Positions 12,918-25,750 of a stretch of DNA of 64,000 bases are shown piece by piece. Origin of the DNA: Lunularia cruciata (taxonomy: Eukaryota > Streptophyta > Marchantiopsida > Lunulariales > Lunulariaceae); NCBI GenBank assembly GCA_948567375.1, contig OX419756.1, positions 37,054,552-37,118,551 of the forward strand. Reading direction: 5' to 3'. Under the pieces are notes generated by a model. The model saw only the letters and a list, made by a program, of their open reading frames with translations, had not been told where the DNA came from and did not search any database. The translations under genes and the position numbers were made by a program. Position 1 is the stretch's first letter. Each line of letters begins with the position of its first letter.

Positions 12918-15636
12918 CTACTGTGATCTGGAGTGGTAAGTAACCAAGTCTGTTCTAAAGGTTGGCTTTCCTTTCAAAGATGCTAAAGTTGTGGATTCTA
13001 TCTGAACTTCGACGTAATCTCCGACTTCTAGCTTGACTTTTGGTTGCTCGTCACTTCCTAAAGATACCTGACCAGTACTTAGTGCATCAGGCACAGGAAT
13101 GTTGGGCAAGATAACCCTGTGACCTCTATCAGTGCGGCCAATAAGCTCCTCTTCGAGATTCCTCTTGTTTGGCCCTTCTATAAGAACAAGTTGGGTACTA
13201 CCCAGTTGGGCCTTATAATTGTGCCCTGTGTTTTCTCTGAATGTAACAATCAACTCAGCAAGTCTCCGCTGCTTTACGTCTTCTGGTACGTCATCGTCAT
13301 AATTTCTGTGGGCATGAGTTTTCTCCCTCATACTGTAGGCGAACATGTACGCCATATCGTAGCCCACAGCTTGTACTAGACTCAAAGTGTCTTGGTGATC
13401 TTCTTCTGTCTCTCCACAAAAACCTTCAAAATCCAGTCCAAAACGATTAGTTAGACCATTCTATTGATTTGCTAAGCATACAAACAGCCAGTGAAACCTA
13501 CTTCAGTTTTCAGCGATCCAGCTAACTTTCGAACGACACAAAGGGTTTGATGTCTACCGCAGTGCTTGTATACGAAAGAAGAAAACGATGAGTCCTCCAA
13601 GGGCTTAAGCGGGACCTATGCAAACATTAGCTAAGACAAAACTAGTTGAGCATGAGAGATGCATTAAGCGTGAGACATAACGTGCGGATCTCAACTTATC
13701 TCTCGAAGGTCTCCGGTTGCACTCTGCTATTTATTTATTCTTCGTGACCAAAGTTCGGTGTATCCTAAGTGGTTAGGAGAGTTTAAGCGTATGTGAGGGA
13801 TTGAGAGAGTCTGAGCTTACCAGTTATGAAGTCACTGCTAATGCTTGCCTCGGGCAAAATAGTATGGATCCTATCCACCAGTTCTAAGTACGCCTCCCTG
13901 CTGTATCCTCTCCTCATCCTCTCAAGAACTCGAGAACTCCCGCTTTGAGCTGGGAGGTGAATAGCTTTGCAAATGTTATGACGAGCTTTCATGAGATACA
14001 GCAACTCCTCTGGGAAATGTTTTGGATGTGGAGATGTGAAGCGGAAGCGCATCTGAGGATATATTGTAGACACGCAGTCCAGCAGATGCGCGAAGGTTAA
14101 TCCAACCTCCTTCACATTTGAAATACTTGTGAACCCAGGACTTAGCAGATTGGCCGTAGTCTGCTGAGCTGCTTCGCGTGCATTTTGAGTTAGCCAGCTT
14201 CCATCATAACCCTCCACAACATTGCCTGATATGTCATTGTAGCTATTGACATTCTGCCCTAAAAGCACCACTTCTTTCACTCCTTGCTCCCACAATTCAG
14301 CAACCTCTCTAACAATTGAGTCCACTGGCCGTGACCTTTCTCTACCCCTGGTAAAGGGGACAATGCAGAACGAACACATGTTGTTGCAGCCACGCATAAT
14401 AGATACATAAGCAGACACATGACTCGAAGACAATCTTACAGGTGAGACATCTGCATAAGTTTCTTCAAGTGACAACATAGTGTTGATGCCTGTCTGACCT
14501 TCTTCCACCAAGGATAGTAAACGAGGAAGATCTCGATAAGCATCTGGGCCACAAACGACATCCACCATTTTCTCGGCTTCAAGTAGCTTAACTTTAAGTC
14601 GCTCTGCCATGCACCCTAGAACGGCAACCTTGGGAGGACGGATTGACCGCGTGGGTGAGCTAACCACATTCCGATTCCAGTGCCTTTTCATTTGCTTGAA
14701 GACATTCAACCTCTGCCAAACCTTGCTTTCAGCATTTTCGCGAATCGCACAAGTATTGATGAATATAATGTCTGCCTCCTCAGGTTCATACACAATTTCA
14801 GTGTATCCTGCATCTTTCATAATAGCCAGCACAATCTCCATGTCATTAACGTTCATTTGACAGCCGTAAGTCTCCACATACATTTTTCCATTTTTCACCG
14901 CCTTTTGGCCGTCCTCCGACAGATATGGAACTGAGGTTGGTCTGCAGCAGTACACGTAATATATTTAAGTCGACATAGCAGGTTACAAAGCTATTAACTC
15001 TCCTTTTGTGAGCAATGATCTAAAAATCCCTTCAGTAAAAGCAGACATCGATAGACTCTTGATCAGGCAAGACTTACGGACCAAATTCAGTAATATACAA
15101 CATACCACTAAGAACATATTACAAAAACCAAAACTCTTCCAGGTGCAGGCAAGTGCGGTTAGTTGACATCCTTTAAATCCACACAAATTTGCTTAAGGGT
15201 GTGACTAAACTCACTCAGAGTTCACAAGAGCTGGCGATGGACCCTGTCCTAAGAAATCTTGGAATATTGATCCCTCTCGCACCACCTTGCCATCTTTGAA
15301 ACTCCAATCCCCAGGCTTAATTGAAGCAGGATTGGATGTAGGAGTTGCACTTCCAGTTGAGGATGAAGTCTGCGATGAGAGTTGTGCATGCCAGACATAG
15401 CTTGGGGCAGAAACACCAGTTTTCGGACTTATCCGGGCAAAATAGGCAACCGAATTCCCAACCAGAGCTGACGAGTTGAAAGCAAGTCCTAAAGGCCTGC
15501 ACTGGATTGATTGAACCATTGGAAGTTTCAAATTTCCAATTCGAATCTGCGACCAATATTCCACGGAAGATGCGAGTCTACTGGGCGATATTAGTAACCT
15601 ACAAGTAGACGAAGATTTGAGAGGCATCGAGAGCAT
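12918..15636 (-). CDS. MiaB/CDK5RAP1-type tRNA-2-methylthio-N6-dimethylallyladenosine synthase (radical SAM methylthiotransferase), probably organellar
   Basis: Three exons, 15215-15636, 13821-14941 and 12918-13423, join in phase (phase 2, then phase 1) and code for 682 residues. The ATG at 15636 has an in-frame TGA just upstream. Residues 1 to about 60 are rich in Ser/Arg/Leu and poor in acidic residues, as in organelle presequences. The UPF0004 domain carries the Fe-S cysteines of YGCQMN (about C168), NTCAIRE (about C205) and GCMAER (about C251). The radical SAM motif is CNNMCSFC (C326-x3-C330-x2-C333). A C-terminal TRAM domain (about 600-680) includes GDYVEVQIE. The enzyme adds a methylthio group to i6A37 of tRNAs reading UNN codons, using two 4Fe-4S clusters and SAM. 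It closely resembles the plant homologue of animal CDK5RAP1. Organelle location is inferred, not seen directly. It is convergent with RPC8. Confidence 0.95.
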
Positions 15637-16260
15637 TCGCGCTCAACTGCCAATTCCAACCGAAGTAACCTTACAGCAGCTGCATCATTCGAGCTCCTCT
15701 GCCTCATCGATTCAGGTCCGGATCAGCTCTCATCTGCTCACCTCAGCTTGTTTGATCTGCTCAAGGATCGAGCGCCCACCTCAGTCATGTCGGCCATCTC
15801 TAAAACCATAGTATAGCGCATTGAAGAGTACCACAAACGCTTGAGCCGATTTTGTCCATCCAAACCGCACAGCCGCAAGCCCCATCTCGATGGTTTCGTT
15901 GGATTAGAGAGGGTTCTTTGGACAGTATTAAGCGGACGTGGATTCCTGGCCCTTGGTGACGTGGATATCTAGAGTGAATTCCGATTTGAGCAGGCGATGG
16001 AGGTTGGCTTTACGGAAATATTTCTCATGTCCAAATTTTTGTCAAGAGAACAAGTTGATATGATACGTTACAAGTGTCGGATTGTGTTGTTGTTTGTTTT
16101 ATTTATGATTTGGTTGATATGTCTAATAAAATCAAATGCAAAATATAAAAGTAATTCTTTTGAAGACTTTTACCTGAAAATGCGATAAAGTATTCTTGAG
16201 CTCCCAGTAGCAAGTTAATACCGATCTAACTTTTCTGGCACCTTTTATCAAGAGACAGTG
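15637..16260. other. Upstream region of the MiaB-like gene
   Basis: Sequence of gene-island composition that must contain the MiaB-like promoter. A 26-bp stretch at 15847-15872 recurs with one mismatch at 17348-17373. No other gene is supported. AT content rises sharply after about 16.0 kb. Confidence 0.4.
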
Positions 16261-16265
16261 CATGC

Positions 16266-16298
16266 AATTGTACCCAAATATTTCAATTGGGTACAATT
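16266..16298. repeat. Perfect 12-bp inverted repeat, 9-nt loop
   Basis: Arms aattgtacccaa (16266-16277) and ttgggtacaatt (16287-16298) are exact reverse complements. The site lies at the border between the gene island and the transposon-rich block. It could be a small transposon remnant or a chance hairpin. Confidence 0.75.
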
Positions 16299-19200
16299 AT
16301 GGAGGTAGGCAATGAGTCGAGGTCACCGTTTCCAGTAAATCTTTTGCGCCACCAGTTATTCTAAAGCTTATAAGTAAAGTATGGAAACTTTTAAATGTAA
16401 TTCACAGTGAACAAATATAAAACTGTCAGAAGAAAATACAGTTATCTAACAGCTTATGAGTAAAATACGCATATGAATGTATCTCCTTTTCTATCAAACA
16501 GTTTTTCTCTTTTTACTTCCACAGTCTTCGTAGTTCCCTCGTGAAATATTTCAAACCTCTTTTTCCATTTCTATCTTCTCGATCTCAAAACTGATTTTTA
16601 AAATGTATTGTACCTTTATTCCTGTGTAAGTCTTCTAACAAATTTTTAAAAGCAGTTTATCTTTTATTCGCTTTCGATAAATCCACCATGAACTATTCTT
16701 ATCCCATTTTATCTTCTCTTCCAGGTTATATAATGCTCTCACTTTAGGTCATTTATCCAAAAAGATAAAACGTAACCTATGTTTATTTGAAATTTCTCTT
16801 AAATTGTTTTTCAAACTTTCTTTCAACTATCTTCTTTTCTACATGACTTGATTGTCATTTTCTCCTCCCAGCCAGTTTTCTTTCGGTAGTTATTTTTCTT
16901 CCCGACTCCATCACTTCTCCACCGAAATATTCTAACAATTCTCAATTTTTTCGTCTTTTTAATAGTTTTTATGTCAACGGATTTATTTCTTTTCTCCAAC
17001 GCTTTTCTCTCAATCTCAATCTCTGAAATATTTTCTCTTATTTGTGAATAACTTGTGTGATGAACGGCCAGATCTGGCTCTGTGGTTGAGAAGACCCTGG
17101 TTAGATCGATAACTAGCGATACATACAATGGGATACGATACAGTTGACAACAATAGTAGACTAGAGTAGTTTCAATGTCCATTCCCACAGTTATTCCGCT
17201 TTGGTGCGAATTTGGGGCTTAGCCCCATGTTACCTTTTTTTTGTCTCTCCCTTGATGGGCTTGATGGGGTCTTTCCATCCTTCATTTTTCCTACGCGTTC
17301 GCCTTTTTTTGAAGTTATTCCGCGCCGTTTAGATTCGCATGCACTGTCGATTTTGTCCCTCCAAACCGCACAGGTTGATGGTGTCTTTCCATCCTTCGTG
17401 TATCGTATAAGGGTCGTTTGTTTTTGTTTATGCGCAAGTTTCGTGGTTTTTTAGCCAACCTTGTCTATTGTTGTTATGAGATCAAAGTACAAGCAAAAAT
17501 ATGTATTTTCCCTTCTATTCTATATAGAAAACTACATTTCTATTCAACTTTACCAATATAAATTTAACTAGTCTAGACTCTCTTTTCTCCAATAACAATC
17601 CATACAAAAGTAACCCTTGATTCCACTAGAGAAGGGAGAGAATGAAATGTATAAGGCTTACTTGTGGCATAAAAATTTTAATCTTTTTTAGAAGTTGCGG
17701 TTCAGAGCAATAACGGTGGTCTTTAATAACTTGCTTCTCATAACTATATTAGAGCATTTGGTCCCATTTAGGCTAGTGGCTAATTCTCTTAAGTAGAAAT
17801 TGTAATTCTTTTAATTCAATCTTTAATTTAGTGACTAATCTGATGCATCGAAGAACACGGATATCTAATTTATACTTCTTATTAAACATCCAAAGTACCA
17901 ATAAATTTTGTTAAACATACTGTGTCATAATCAATGTGAAATCAACTTGAAATCAAAGTATAACGTCGGGGATTATTTTGAATATACTATATATGTACTA
18001 TGTCTATATTGTGGATGATAGGCTTGGTAATAAATCAATTAGATAAATACCTAAATTAGCTAGATTATTGTATATAGTACCTCAGTTAAAGTAAAGAGTA
18101 ATTATATCTTCTTTTAAAGAAATAATGCTATTCTTCAAACTTTTCTTTTCATAACCCGAATGAGAAGCTCTTGTAATAGTTTCACTTCTTCTATTTCTTT
18201 CGAATAGATAAAAGTGAGGCTAGACTAACCTTGGGTCCTCGTCTCGTGAATTATCCTTAAATTAAATAGATAGAAAATTTATTGAAAATGTGGAAATTTC
18301 ATGTAATCCACGTATCATAATTCTAAAAGTCCCCAATGAAACTTTGTATTGATAAATTCTATATCAATTATAATTAAATTCAATTAACTCAGCCTAATCA
18401 AGTAAAAACCATAGTTATAGTGTTATCCTTCTCTACTTTAAGCATATTTTACAGATTTCAAAGAATAAACATTAAATATTCCTCATTTCTTTTATACCTA
18501 AGTGTACTCCTTGCTCTAACTCTCTCACCTGTATCATCAGCCTTCTCTCTCTTCTCTTGTAATTAATTAATCATTATGACCTTCAATTCTTGAGTAATAT
18601 TTGTATACTCTCCCACATAGATAGTTTCCTCTCAATGGTATACAAATAGTCAGAATAAATACATAATTCTTCATAAAAAAATTCTTCTCTATCAAACTTT
18701 AAGATCTTTTTTTTCATAGCTTTACACACAAAGATATTATTATGGTGAAATAATAAAAAAACTCAATCAAAAATTACTAAAATATCAAAAATTTGAAAAT
18801 AAAAAAGCACTACTTGATTCAAACGTTTTTATGGTCTAAAATCAGAGCCTTATCTAAACTATCATTGTTAGTTGAGGTAAAAACTTATGACCAAATGAGG
18901 ATCTACTCCAATACAAAGAGATTTCAACAATTTAATCTACTAATTAACAATTTAATCCAACAAAAGATAAGAGATAAATCTCTTATCTTTTGTACACATA
19001 TAGTCCTCTTACTAATTCTAATTTTTTGTCTTCCTTTAAAGTTTTAATTTTTTTAAGTGTTAAGTTGGAAATATATCTAGATTCTATAATTTACAAAAAT
19101 TGACCTTGATAACAATTTTGGATCTTTCTATCAAAAGAATCATTAACCACAATTTGAGCATACTTTATATTCCACTTCTACATTAAATTTCAGCTTTGAG

Positions 19201-19469
19201 TATTACTTTGAATTCAACTTGAACTTGCAATCTAAGTAAAGTTTAATTTAGATCTAGAATTTGGTTTAACCTCAATCATTCCTTCATGATTAAATTATTA
19301 TTCTAAGGACAGGTCTACTCTTTTAGTAATAAAGATCTCATGGATGTGATAGATTGGATTCTTTCAAGTTACATCCTTGAAGTCATACATATTTGAAAGT
19401 TAATTTCTTACATGTGGTTAATTTCTTACATGTAGGTTAATAGTCCAAAGCAAATAGAACATAAGATTG

Positions 19470-19910
19470 AAATCACTAATACTCTAATACACCAAAGGAG
19501 CACTTTAGCTTTATTTTATAGCCAAGAAGATCTACTTTGAGGGAGCTAGACCCTTAGATTAGATACATGGATTTGTGACATGTCAACACTAGTTCCATTT
19601 GGTTGGTCAAAAAAGTTTGACCAAGAAGGATCTTTTTATAAAAAGTGCATAATAGAATGAAAGTGGTACTGTTAGAAAGATCTTGACAAGACAAATTGAA
19701 GGAGGAGGGAATGCAAAGCCTATGATTTTAGAAGAGGTATTACTCCATTCTTTGAGGTCTAATTCTTTTGTTTAGGCATTCAAATTTGGCTCTAAAGTTT
19801 TCAATATATTTTTGACCTCTACCCTATTAGTATGAGTCTTTTTTGATGACTCTTCTATCCACTCGAGTTAGATCATCATATATAACATCTTACCAAGCAT
19901 GACTAAATAT
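19470..19910 (-). repeat. Degenerate copy of LTR family 1
   Basis: Reading plus-strand, it holds the family landmarks in order: accaaaggagcac, a Pol II TATA-like ttattttatagcc, gacatgtcaac, ttggttggtcaa, aggtctaattc and a final taacatcttaccaagc. It is clearly related to the LTRs at 22.0, 30.3, 37.5, 40.0 and 41.8 kb but is more diverged. Ends are approximate, and no target duplication is visible. Confidence 0.7.
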
Positions 19911-21519
19911 TATTTAAAGATAAAATCTGTCCAAATCAAGATACTCAACTCTAAATTCTCTTAAGATTAAACCCAGATTGAATGAAGAAGATGCATTATT
20001 TTTCTAATTAAATTATCTATATGTGAAATCCTCAAGGTCAATATTTTCAAGAAAATAAAGGTCATATTCTTTTAGTTTCATCTACTTAACATAAAATTAC
20101 TCTTGAAGGTTGAAGTCTTCCAAGTTAGAAGCAAGAGTTTGATTCTACTTGAAGGTCCAATTATTTTTTTAATAAATTCACTCTTTCTAGAATGATCAAG
20201 ATCAATCTCTAAAATATCCAAGTGCCTAGTTGAATTGCATGTGATATTTTGCCTTGGAAGAAGAAAATATAGAAAAAAAACCATTGAGAATACTAATCTT
20301 TGTTAACCTTGAACATCAATTTAAGTTGATGATTGACAAAGAGAGTGACAAAAAAAACATGAAATATTACTTAAAGATCCATTATATGTAAAAAATTTAT
20401 GTGTTATGAAATAAAACACATGAAATTCCTCTCTCCTTGGATACAAATCTCACAACTCAAAAAAGAAAAGAAAAAAAGAATAGAATAATTAGATGATATA
20501 ATAAAAGTACTCAAAAATTAAAGTAATTATATGAACATATGTATTATATGATGTAGAAAACTTTCCTTAGTAAAATTAATTCAAACATAAATTCTATAAT
20601 GACTAATATTTTGAATAGTTATGTATTCATGAATGTTTCAATGTGTAGCTAGTTGATGGTAGCATAATTTAAACCTAGATTTTTAATCAAATATGAAACA
20701 ATTTTTAAAATTTGTGTATTTAATCAAATAAAAGTAAAAGTAGCATGATCCACTTTTCCTTGTTGTCCCATTTTACCATTTTTAGTTTTTATTAGTGTTT
20801 TAAACAATAGATCAAGTCTTAGGATAGTACTAAGTAGGATAAATGACTAGACTGTGCCCTTCTCTTTATTGACCATCGGAATGATTGAGGAATAGCCTGG
20901 TGTTGGGATCTATAAAAGGCCAACCCAACACCACAAAAAGTCATATTTGTTCACTTGTGTCACTTTTCACTTTCTTTTTTGTACAAATTTCTTGAACTAT
21001 TATCCAAGATCCACAATAGAGTGCAGAGCAAAAACTTGAGTGCACAAAATAGGAGTATAGGTGTCATAAAGTGGAAGTCAATAAGAGCACAAGTAGAGTT
21101 GAATAGTTGCAGGATGGTAAAATGAGTAATGGTAGTCAAAGTAGAGTCTAAATCACACAAGGTGGAAAAAGTTTTGTGCAAGCGTTCAAACTATTAGAAT
21201 AGGGATTGCACTATAAGAAGGTGACCTAAAAGCAAAAAATTAGAATTCTTGTTGTGAGATTGGAGTTTTACAAACCTACCAATGGTAATATTAATACAAA
21301 GGAACATGTATATTAAATTAGTATGGATAGAAGACCATGTGCAACAAGTCTTAGGGGAAAAGTGCACTCCATTTGAGCATATTGATATTGGTATCCCTCA
21401 TGGTAGGCCAAGTAAGAGTATGAAGGCCAAGATAAATGATGCATTTATAGGAGCAAAGTCCACCAATGAGTATAAAATAGAATATCTTAAAGATCCCACT
21501 AGATGAGTCATAATAAAAT

Positions 21520-21641
21520 CAATCATGTAGTTGTTTCAATCAAAATAAACTTTGTATATCAACCTCAATCAAGTAATTTTCAATCATGAAGTTTATTTGA
21601 TCAAAACTAAGTTTTTATATCAACCTCAATCAAGCAATTTT
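21520..21641. repeat. Two-copy tandem repeat, 61-bp unit
   Basis: Copies at 21520-21580 and 21581-21641 both run from caatcatg-ag to atcaacctcaatcaag-aatttt, with scattered substitutions. Non-coding, unknown role. Confidence 0.7.
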
Positions 21642-21751
21642 ATTCCAACTTCTACACAAAGGAAAACTTATGAGTTGGGAGAGGAAGTTCCATGAATGAG
21701 TTAGAAAATTGTTGGATAACATAGAGTAAGGAGTAGCCATGATTTAGCACC

Positions 21752-22965
21752 TATAAAAGACTGAGACAAGGAGAGAAATAAGAAGATCACATTGGGACAC
21801 TTGAGTCTGTGTGAAACTCCAAATGGCTAGCATGAGCTTTGGCTTTGGTATTTATAGGGAGCATGTAAGGCTCTTGAGAAGCTTCTCAAGAAGTTTCCTT
21901 GAGCCATTTTCTTGGAGTGCAAGCCAAGTTAAATGAGAAGCTTGTCAAAAAGCTTCCTTCTAGAAGTCACCTACTTGGTGTGCAAGCTAAGCTAGTTGGA
22001 AGCTTCTAGAAGCTATCTACTTGGAGTGCAAGCTTGTAATACCAAGAGCTAGCCATATGATCTAGATGTGAAATTCGGTTTGGTAACATCTAGAATGATG
22101 TTATACATGATGGTCAAAATAGATAAGATAGAAGTATCACAAAGAGAGTACTTCTACTAATAGGGCAGAAATCAAAATAGACTTGAGAACCTTAGAACCA
22201 ATAGCTAGACATATGATTTAAAGGCGAGAATTGGTTTGGTAACATCTGGAAGGATGTTACACATGATGGACTAAATAGATCGGAAAGAAGTATCACCAAA
22301 AGGGGACTTCTACCAATAGAGTAGGAACCGAAATATGCTTGAAATCTTTGCAGGCAATTTTGGAGGCCTAAACGGATGAATTAGGCCTTGAAAATGTGCA
22401 GATTCCCCTCTCCAAATGGAACAAAGGTTAGCCTTCCTTCCCCCTGCTTTGTCTCATCGAGAGCTTTCCAACGGTACCTTACTCACGTGATTCTGAGATT
22501 CTTATAGGAAGATTCCCTAAAAGATTCCCTATAGTCAAAGCTTGTTTGACCAACCAGATAGGACCTAAAGCAAACATGTCACCCATCCAAGTAAGTAATC
22601 CAAGGGTGGAGCTTTATGAGATGTCACCTATCTGTGTCCCTAATCCTATGGTGGAGCTTCCTTGGAGGAGATCCTCTTTGTCTATATAATAAAGAGAAGG
22701 TGCTCCTTTGGAGCATCGAATGTTTGAGTGTGCAATCTGTGTTTTATCTCTTCTCTTGTCCTCAGAGTATTACAAAGCTAAACTAGCTAGGAAATGTCCC
22801 AAGAAGCTTACTCCTAGAAGTCACTACTTGGCATGCACATTATCCAATACTTGGGAAGGTATTAGGTAGCTTCCTAAGTACTTCTAGAATATTTTAGGCT
22901 AATTTAGCCCATTCGCTACTTTGTTAGCCTTGACTAACTTTGTTGCTAAATTCCTTATTGTTACA
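21752..22965 (-). mobile_element. LTR of family 2, split by a nested solo LTR of family 1
   Basis: The outer parts (21752-22034 and 22775-22965) match the LTRs of the chromovirus at 58.5-64 kb. Shared features are the start (ataaaagactgagac versus gtaaaagaccaagac), the run of gaagcttctagaag-type hairpins, and the end cttattgttaca. The middle is a younger insertion. No target duplication was found at the outer ends, so this may be a solo LTR or one end of a lost element. Confidence 0.75.
22035..22774 (+). mobile_element. Solo LTR of family 1 (740 bp) with perfect target-site duplication
   Basis: It starts TGTAATAC and ends GTATTACA, an 8-bp perfect terminal inverted repeat with TG..CA ends. 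The flanks are identical 5-bp duplications, aagct at 22030-22034 and 22775-22779. A TATA-like tctatataataaa lies at 22681-22693. An internal tandem duplication of about 156 bp (from 22047 and from 22203) is also found in the copies at 30.3 and 40.0 kb, but not in those at 37.5 and 41.8 kb. It is inserted inside a family 2 LTR. Confidence 0.92.
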
Positions 22966-22968
22966 AAA

Positions 22969-24740
22969 AATTTCATTTTGCACTTCTATTTGGGAATGGA
23001 ATTTCTCACAAACGAGGAGAAGGAGAAATTGTGTCACTTCCATCATCCGGCTTACTTTCAATGAGACCCCAATTTGGCCAAGGAAATAACAAAGTATCAT
23101 GATGCACACAAGCAATATGCTTGCACAAAGAAGTTTCTGCCCATTGAGGAATCATACAACACCATTGTGATCACCAAAAAGGTACATGTGATAAAGGGAA
23201 AAATGTTGGTTTCCAAGAAACAAAAGGAAAACTAATTCATTGAAGTATCTTCAAAAGAAAGTAGAAGTGATAGAGCTAAGAGATATGGTAGAAAAAAGGC
23301 CTCTACAATTGACAAAGGTCCTTTCTAAGAAAAGAACCTCCTAAAATGAGAGCAGGTCAAGCAATGATGACTTTTTTACACGCATCTCATCATTGGATGT
23401 CAACAACAAAGTACCAAAGGAGGTAATGAACAACAATGTGCAATCATCATTAACACTTAAGGAATTGTGAAAGCCAAGAAATGTGAAGGAACTAATGGAA
23501 GATGAAGCCAATGCCCCTATTGCGGTTCTAAAGAAGGCATTTGCACAAGTATATATTTTCTTCTCCAAACCACAATCACCAAAGAAATTTATGGTAAACC
23601 ATATTGATGTAATTTTGGGGTATAATCCACTCAAGGTCCTAAAATGGGTGACAAAGTTAAAATACAAGAAGTGGAGGCTAGGAAACTGAAAGAAGAAAAT
23701 TCCACTTCATCTTGTATGTAGAAAGGTGATGACCATACTGGCATAGCCAATGAGATGATGTCATAATGCATCAATAAGGAGAGTGCACCTCACAAAGCTC
23801 CACATGATCAATCTCCAACATTAGAGGAAAATTGATACTGATGAATGATTTTCAGTTGTCTCTAGTATAACAATAACTTGATGGCATGGTTAATGTCAAT
23901 TTACTTTATACATGCAAGAACACCAATGATGGAACTATTGGAGGAGATTGCATCCTTCTACAAAGAGTTGGACTCCACCATAAACAAGCTAGTTAAGCTT
24001 GTAATGTACTTTCACAACAAGACAAGTATAGCAGCCAAAGAGAAGGTTGTGCTTTGTACCAACTTGAGCTACGAAAATGAATGGCTTACCAAGGAAATAA
24101 CATCATCAAAGGAGAAAGACCAATTGCTAGAGAAGTTTTGGCATGAAGAACTTGCATTGAAAGGCCAACACAAAGTCATCCTATAATGCTTACAATCAGA
24201 AGTTGATGTGGTGTAGACTAAGGTAGCTTAATAACAAACACATGACAAAGAGTATAAAGTATGAGACAAAGAGCTAAAGACTATTCAAACCAAATTGGAT
24301 GTTGCCATTGCAAAGACAAATACAACAAGGGACAATAGAAGAATTTGAAGGAACTCATAGATCTTCATCCCGAAGTACTCACTATGAGTCTATGATGAGC
24401 ACGGGAGAAGGAGGATGAGATTACAACAAAGGTTCAAAAGTACCTGAAGTCAAAACTTCAATGAGATTGAATAAACATGGCAAACAAACAAGCGGATCTT
24501 CTCATAACTATAAAGCACACCACTACTCAAGTATTGAACTAGTTGGAACGGATGGCCAAAAATAAGAAGAATCAGAGAAAGATTAAGGACTTCAAAACTC
24601 AAATCAAAGCCCTCAATAGAAAGGTCTGTACAAGTGATCAGCTAGCAGCACTATCACCCAAATTCCAAAGCCACACAATCTCAAAGTTCAAAGAAGCACA
24701 AGCAAGTATCACAAATAAAGTTGTCTAGTATAGAAGGAGC
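22969..24740 (+). pseudogene. Degenerate coding region of unknown family, probably from a transposon
   Basis: Plus-strand reading is protein-like but broken by stops and frameshifts. Pieces include NEEKEKLCHFHHPAYF, a Lys/Glu-rich part near 23483-23689, a helical part at 23878-24186 and a coiled-coil-like part at 24543-24728. Charge and heptad-like spacing suggest a gag-like or structural protein. I recognise no named domain. It follows directly after the family 2 LTR at 22965. Confidence 0.4.
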
Positions 24741-25652
24741 TCATTGAGCTCAATAGAATCTGCAAATATACGGGTACTTTGTCACAAGTGCTACCAAATT
24801 GTTTTGCATACAACAATGTCATACAACCAAGTCGTGGCACCTTCATAATGGCAATACATCTCATAGTAATTTTCCTCTTGTGGATCCTTGATCTTGTTGT
24901 ACATTTATATCTCATAGTCATGACAATTTTTACTTGTAAATAATTTGTAGATCTTAGTATACATGCAAAATCCAAGTAGGTCACAATATAATAGAGGAAG
25001 ATGTGAAAAATATGCTAAGTCACAAAGCCATGTTAGATGTACCTACTTGGAGATTAGATAAGGATAAGATTAAGAAAAAATTAGGGAGGATTAGATGTAA
25101 TTAGAAGATTTCTAATCATTTGTAGCTACTGGATCTATTTGGCAACTAAGTAGGAAATGTATATAGGGCTTAGACCCAATGTTTACAAATGATCATTTTT
25201 TGCATTCTTTCTATGTAGTAAATGATGCATTACCGTCAAGACTACCAGGCTGGTTTATATGTATGTGGTGCTCTTTGTATGAATGTTTGCCTACTTAGCA
25301 CTTACTCATGAGGAAGCTTGGCATGAACATTCAAGTGAAGGAATCATTGTATGGAACTAGAAAAATTACCTCTAGGTGCTCTATATAGGCTAGAAACTAT
25401 ATCTTATTGGAATTTTGTAAGTTTGGATACCATTATGTACCATGATTTGGGAGACTAAGTAATATGAATTATTTTATTCTCTTGTAAAGTTGTGCCTTCT
25501 AGGAGAGAGGTACACTATCTTACAAGTGTAGAGGATAAAGAGATAGGACACTTGGGAGATTCAACTACAATTTAGTTTGCACATTCCAATCCACTATCCA
25601 TGAGATCCTCTGAGTTTCTAATTTGTAATCTATACTACATAAGAAGTTGTCA

Positions 25653-25750
25653 TGTGTATGTACATTGCTACACAACATACATCGTTATCAACATCATACA
25701 CTATAAAAGCACAACTTACACATAAGTCATACATGAATGCTAAAGTGCCA
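25653..25750. repeat. Direct repeat copy A, about 98 bp, TG...CA ends
   Basis: It matches 30098-30197 over its whole length (tgtg-at-tacat...actacac, then catacactat, cataagtcatacatgaa, ctaaagtgcca). Both copies have the same orientation and lie about 4.45 kb apart. They bracket a gag-like region and RT-element fragments. No target duplication was seen, so a short-LTR element is only one reading. Confidence 0.65.

Larger units (their letters stand above)
16300..21750. other. AT-rich intergenic DNA without recognisable genes
   Basis: Low-GC sequence with stops in all frames and no protein family I can recognise. Supported contents are the LTR remnant near 19.5-19.9 kb and the tandem duplication at 21.52-21.64 kb. 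The rest is probably old transposon debris, which is an inference from its composition. Confidence 0.5.
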
